Origin: Butyrivibrio sp.
GTDB lineage: Bacteria; Bacillota_A; Clostridia; Lachnospirales; Lachnospiraceae
Direction of reading: 5' to 3'
Length of the DNA stretch: 14,606 nucleotides
Assembly (NCBI RefSeq): GCF_024699075.1
Contig: NZ_JAILQF010000164.1
Span: forward strand, 1-14,606
The notes beneath the pieces were generated by a model that searched no databases, was not told where the DNA came from, and worked only from the letters and a program-made list of their open reading frames with translations. The position numbers were made by a program, and so were the translations under genes. The first letter of the stretch is position 1; each line of letters opens with the position of its first letter. Below are positions 14,469 through 14,606 of the stretch, in pieces.

Positions 14469-14606
14469 ATGGACTACATGATTACTGACATAAAAAACCA
14501 TTTTAATATTGATATGTTTAAAGATGTAGAATACCTGTCATTTAATGCTTTTGTAATAATAATATGCGTTTTGGTGTTCGCAGTATCAGAAGACAATATA
14601 TTTTTT
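14469..14606 (+). CDS. N-terminal fragment of an unidentified membrane protein (partial)
   Basis: An ATG at 14469 opens a frame that continues to the window edge (46 codons). An alternative start is the ATG at 14478, with GGA at 14471-14473 upstream; neither has a strong Shine-Dalgarno. About 27 polar residues (including DIKNHFNIDMFKDVEY) precede a hydrophobic stretch FVIIICVLVFAV (28-39). This is the pattern of a polytopic membrane protein with a short cytoplasmic N-terminus, for example an acyltransferase, polymerase or GtrII-type protein. Family cannot be assigned from this fragment. Base composition returns to the AT-rich level of the cluster core. Confidence 0.5.
   Translation, partial: MDYMITDIKNHFNIDMFKDVEYLSFNAFVIIICVLVFAVSEDNIFF

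Noticed and set aside
1..14606. Mobile elements, CRISPR arrays, tRNA or rRNA genes, toxin-antitoxin or defence genes
   Set aside because: I saw no transposase-like frame, long terminal repeats, regularly spaced repeats or RNA gene signatures on either strand.

Overview
The window is an internal segment of a surface-polysaccharide (capsule or exopolysaccharide) gene cluster from an AT-rich Gram-positive bacterium. I infer a clostridial organism, most like Lachnospiraceae and possibly a Butyrivibrio relative. The reasons are the low GC, strong AGGAG/GGAGG ribosome binding sites, a Gram-positive-type tyrosine kinase, TTG and GTG starts, and the ferredoxin/FrhB-type protein beside a pyruvyl transferase. 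No rRNA, tRNA, transposase or CRISPR is present, so the genus is a guess. Every complete gene is on the + strand and appears intact.

Layout. The left edge (1-84) holds the last 27 codons of a membrane-spanning protein. Next comes a leader of about 200 bases with a strong 16-bp hairpin (115-152) and an AT-rich inverted repeat (205-226). It leads into a CpsD-type tyrosine autokinase (292-993). The AT-rich core follows: a DUF1972 rhamnosyltransferase-like enzyme (1040-2281), a GT4 transferase with a cysteine cluster (2303-3484), a polysaccharide pyruvyl transferase (3523-4605), a ferredoxin/FrhB protein (4652-5773), two more GT4 enzymes (5857-6993, 7051-8244), a GT2 enzyme (8246-9217), a Wzy-like polymerase (9217-10458), a Wzx flippase (10489-11961) and a last GT4 enzyme (12090-13214). 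Then dTDP-glucose 4,6-dehydratase (13350-14435) appears with visibly higher GC. The right edge (from 14469) opens an AT-rich frame that begins like a membrane protein and runs off the window.

How the genes work together. Six glycosyltransferases plus a separate flippase and polymerase fit a Wzx/Wzy-dependent pathway. A lipid-linked repeat unit would be built at the inner face of the membrane, flipped by Wzx, polymerised by Wzy and controlled by the CpsD autokinase. RfbB and the DUF1972 enzyme suggest L-rhamnose (or another dTDP-6-deoxysugar) in the repeat. The pyruvyl transferase suggests a pyruvate ketal, or a related modification. The initiating sugar-phosphate transferase, the CpsC-type activator, the phosphatase and the rest of the dTDP-rhamnose genes are not visible and must lie elsewhere if present.

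The least explained items are the iron-sulfur/FrhB protein paired with the pyruvyl transferase, the strong leader hairpin without a U-tract, and a minimal start-Ile-stop ORF with a good Shine-Dalgarno in frame just before rfbB. I see no clearly unprecedented system; the window reads as a typical but mosaic strain-specific polysaccharide locus.
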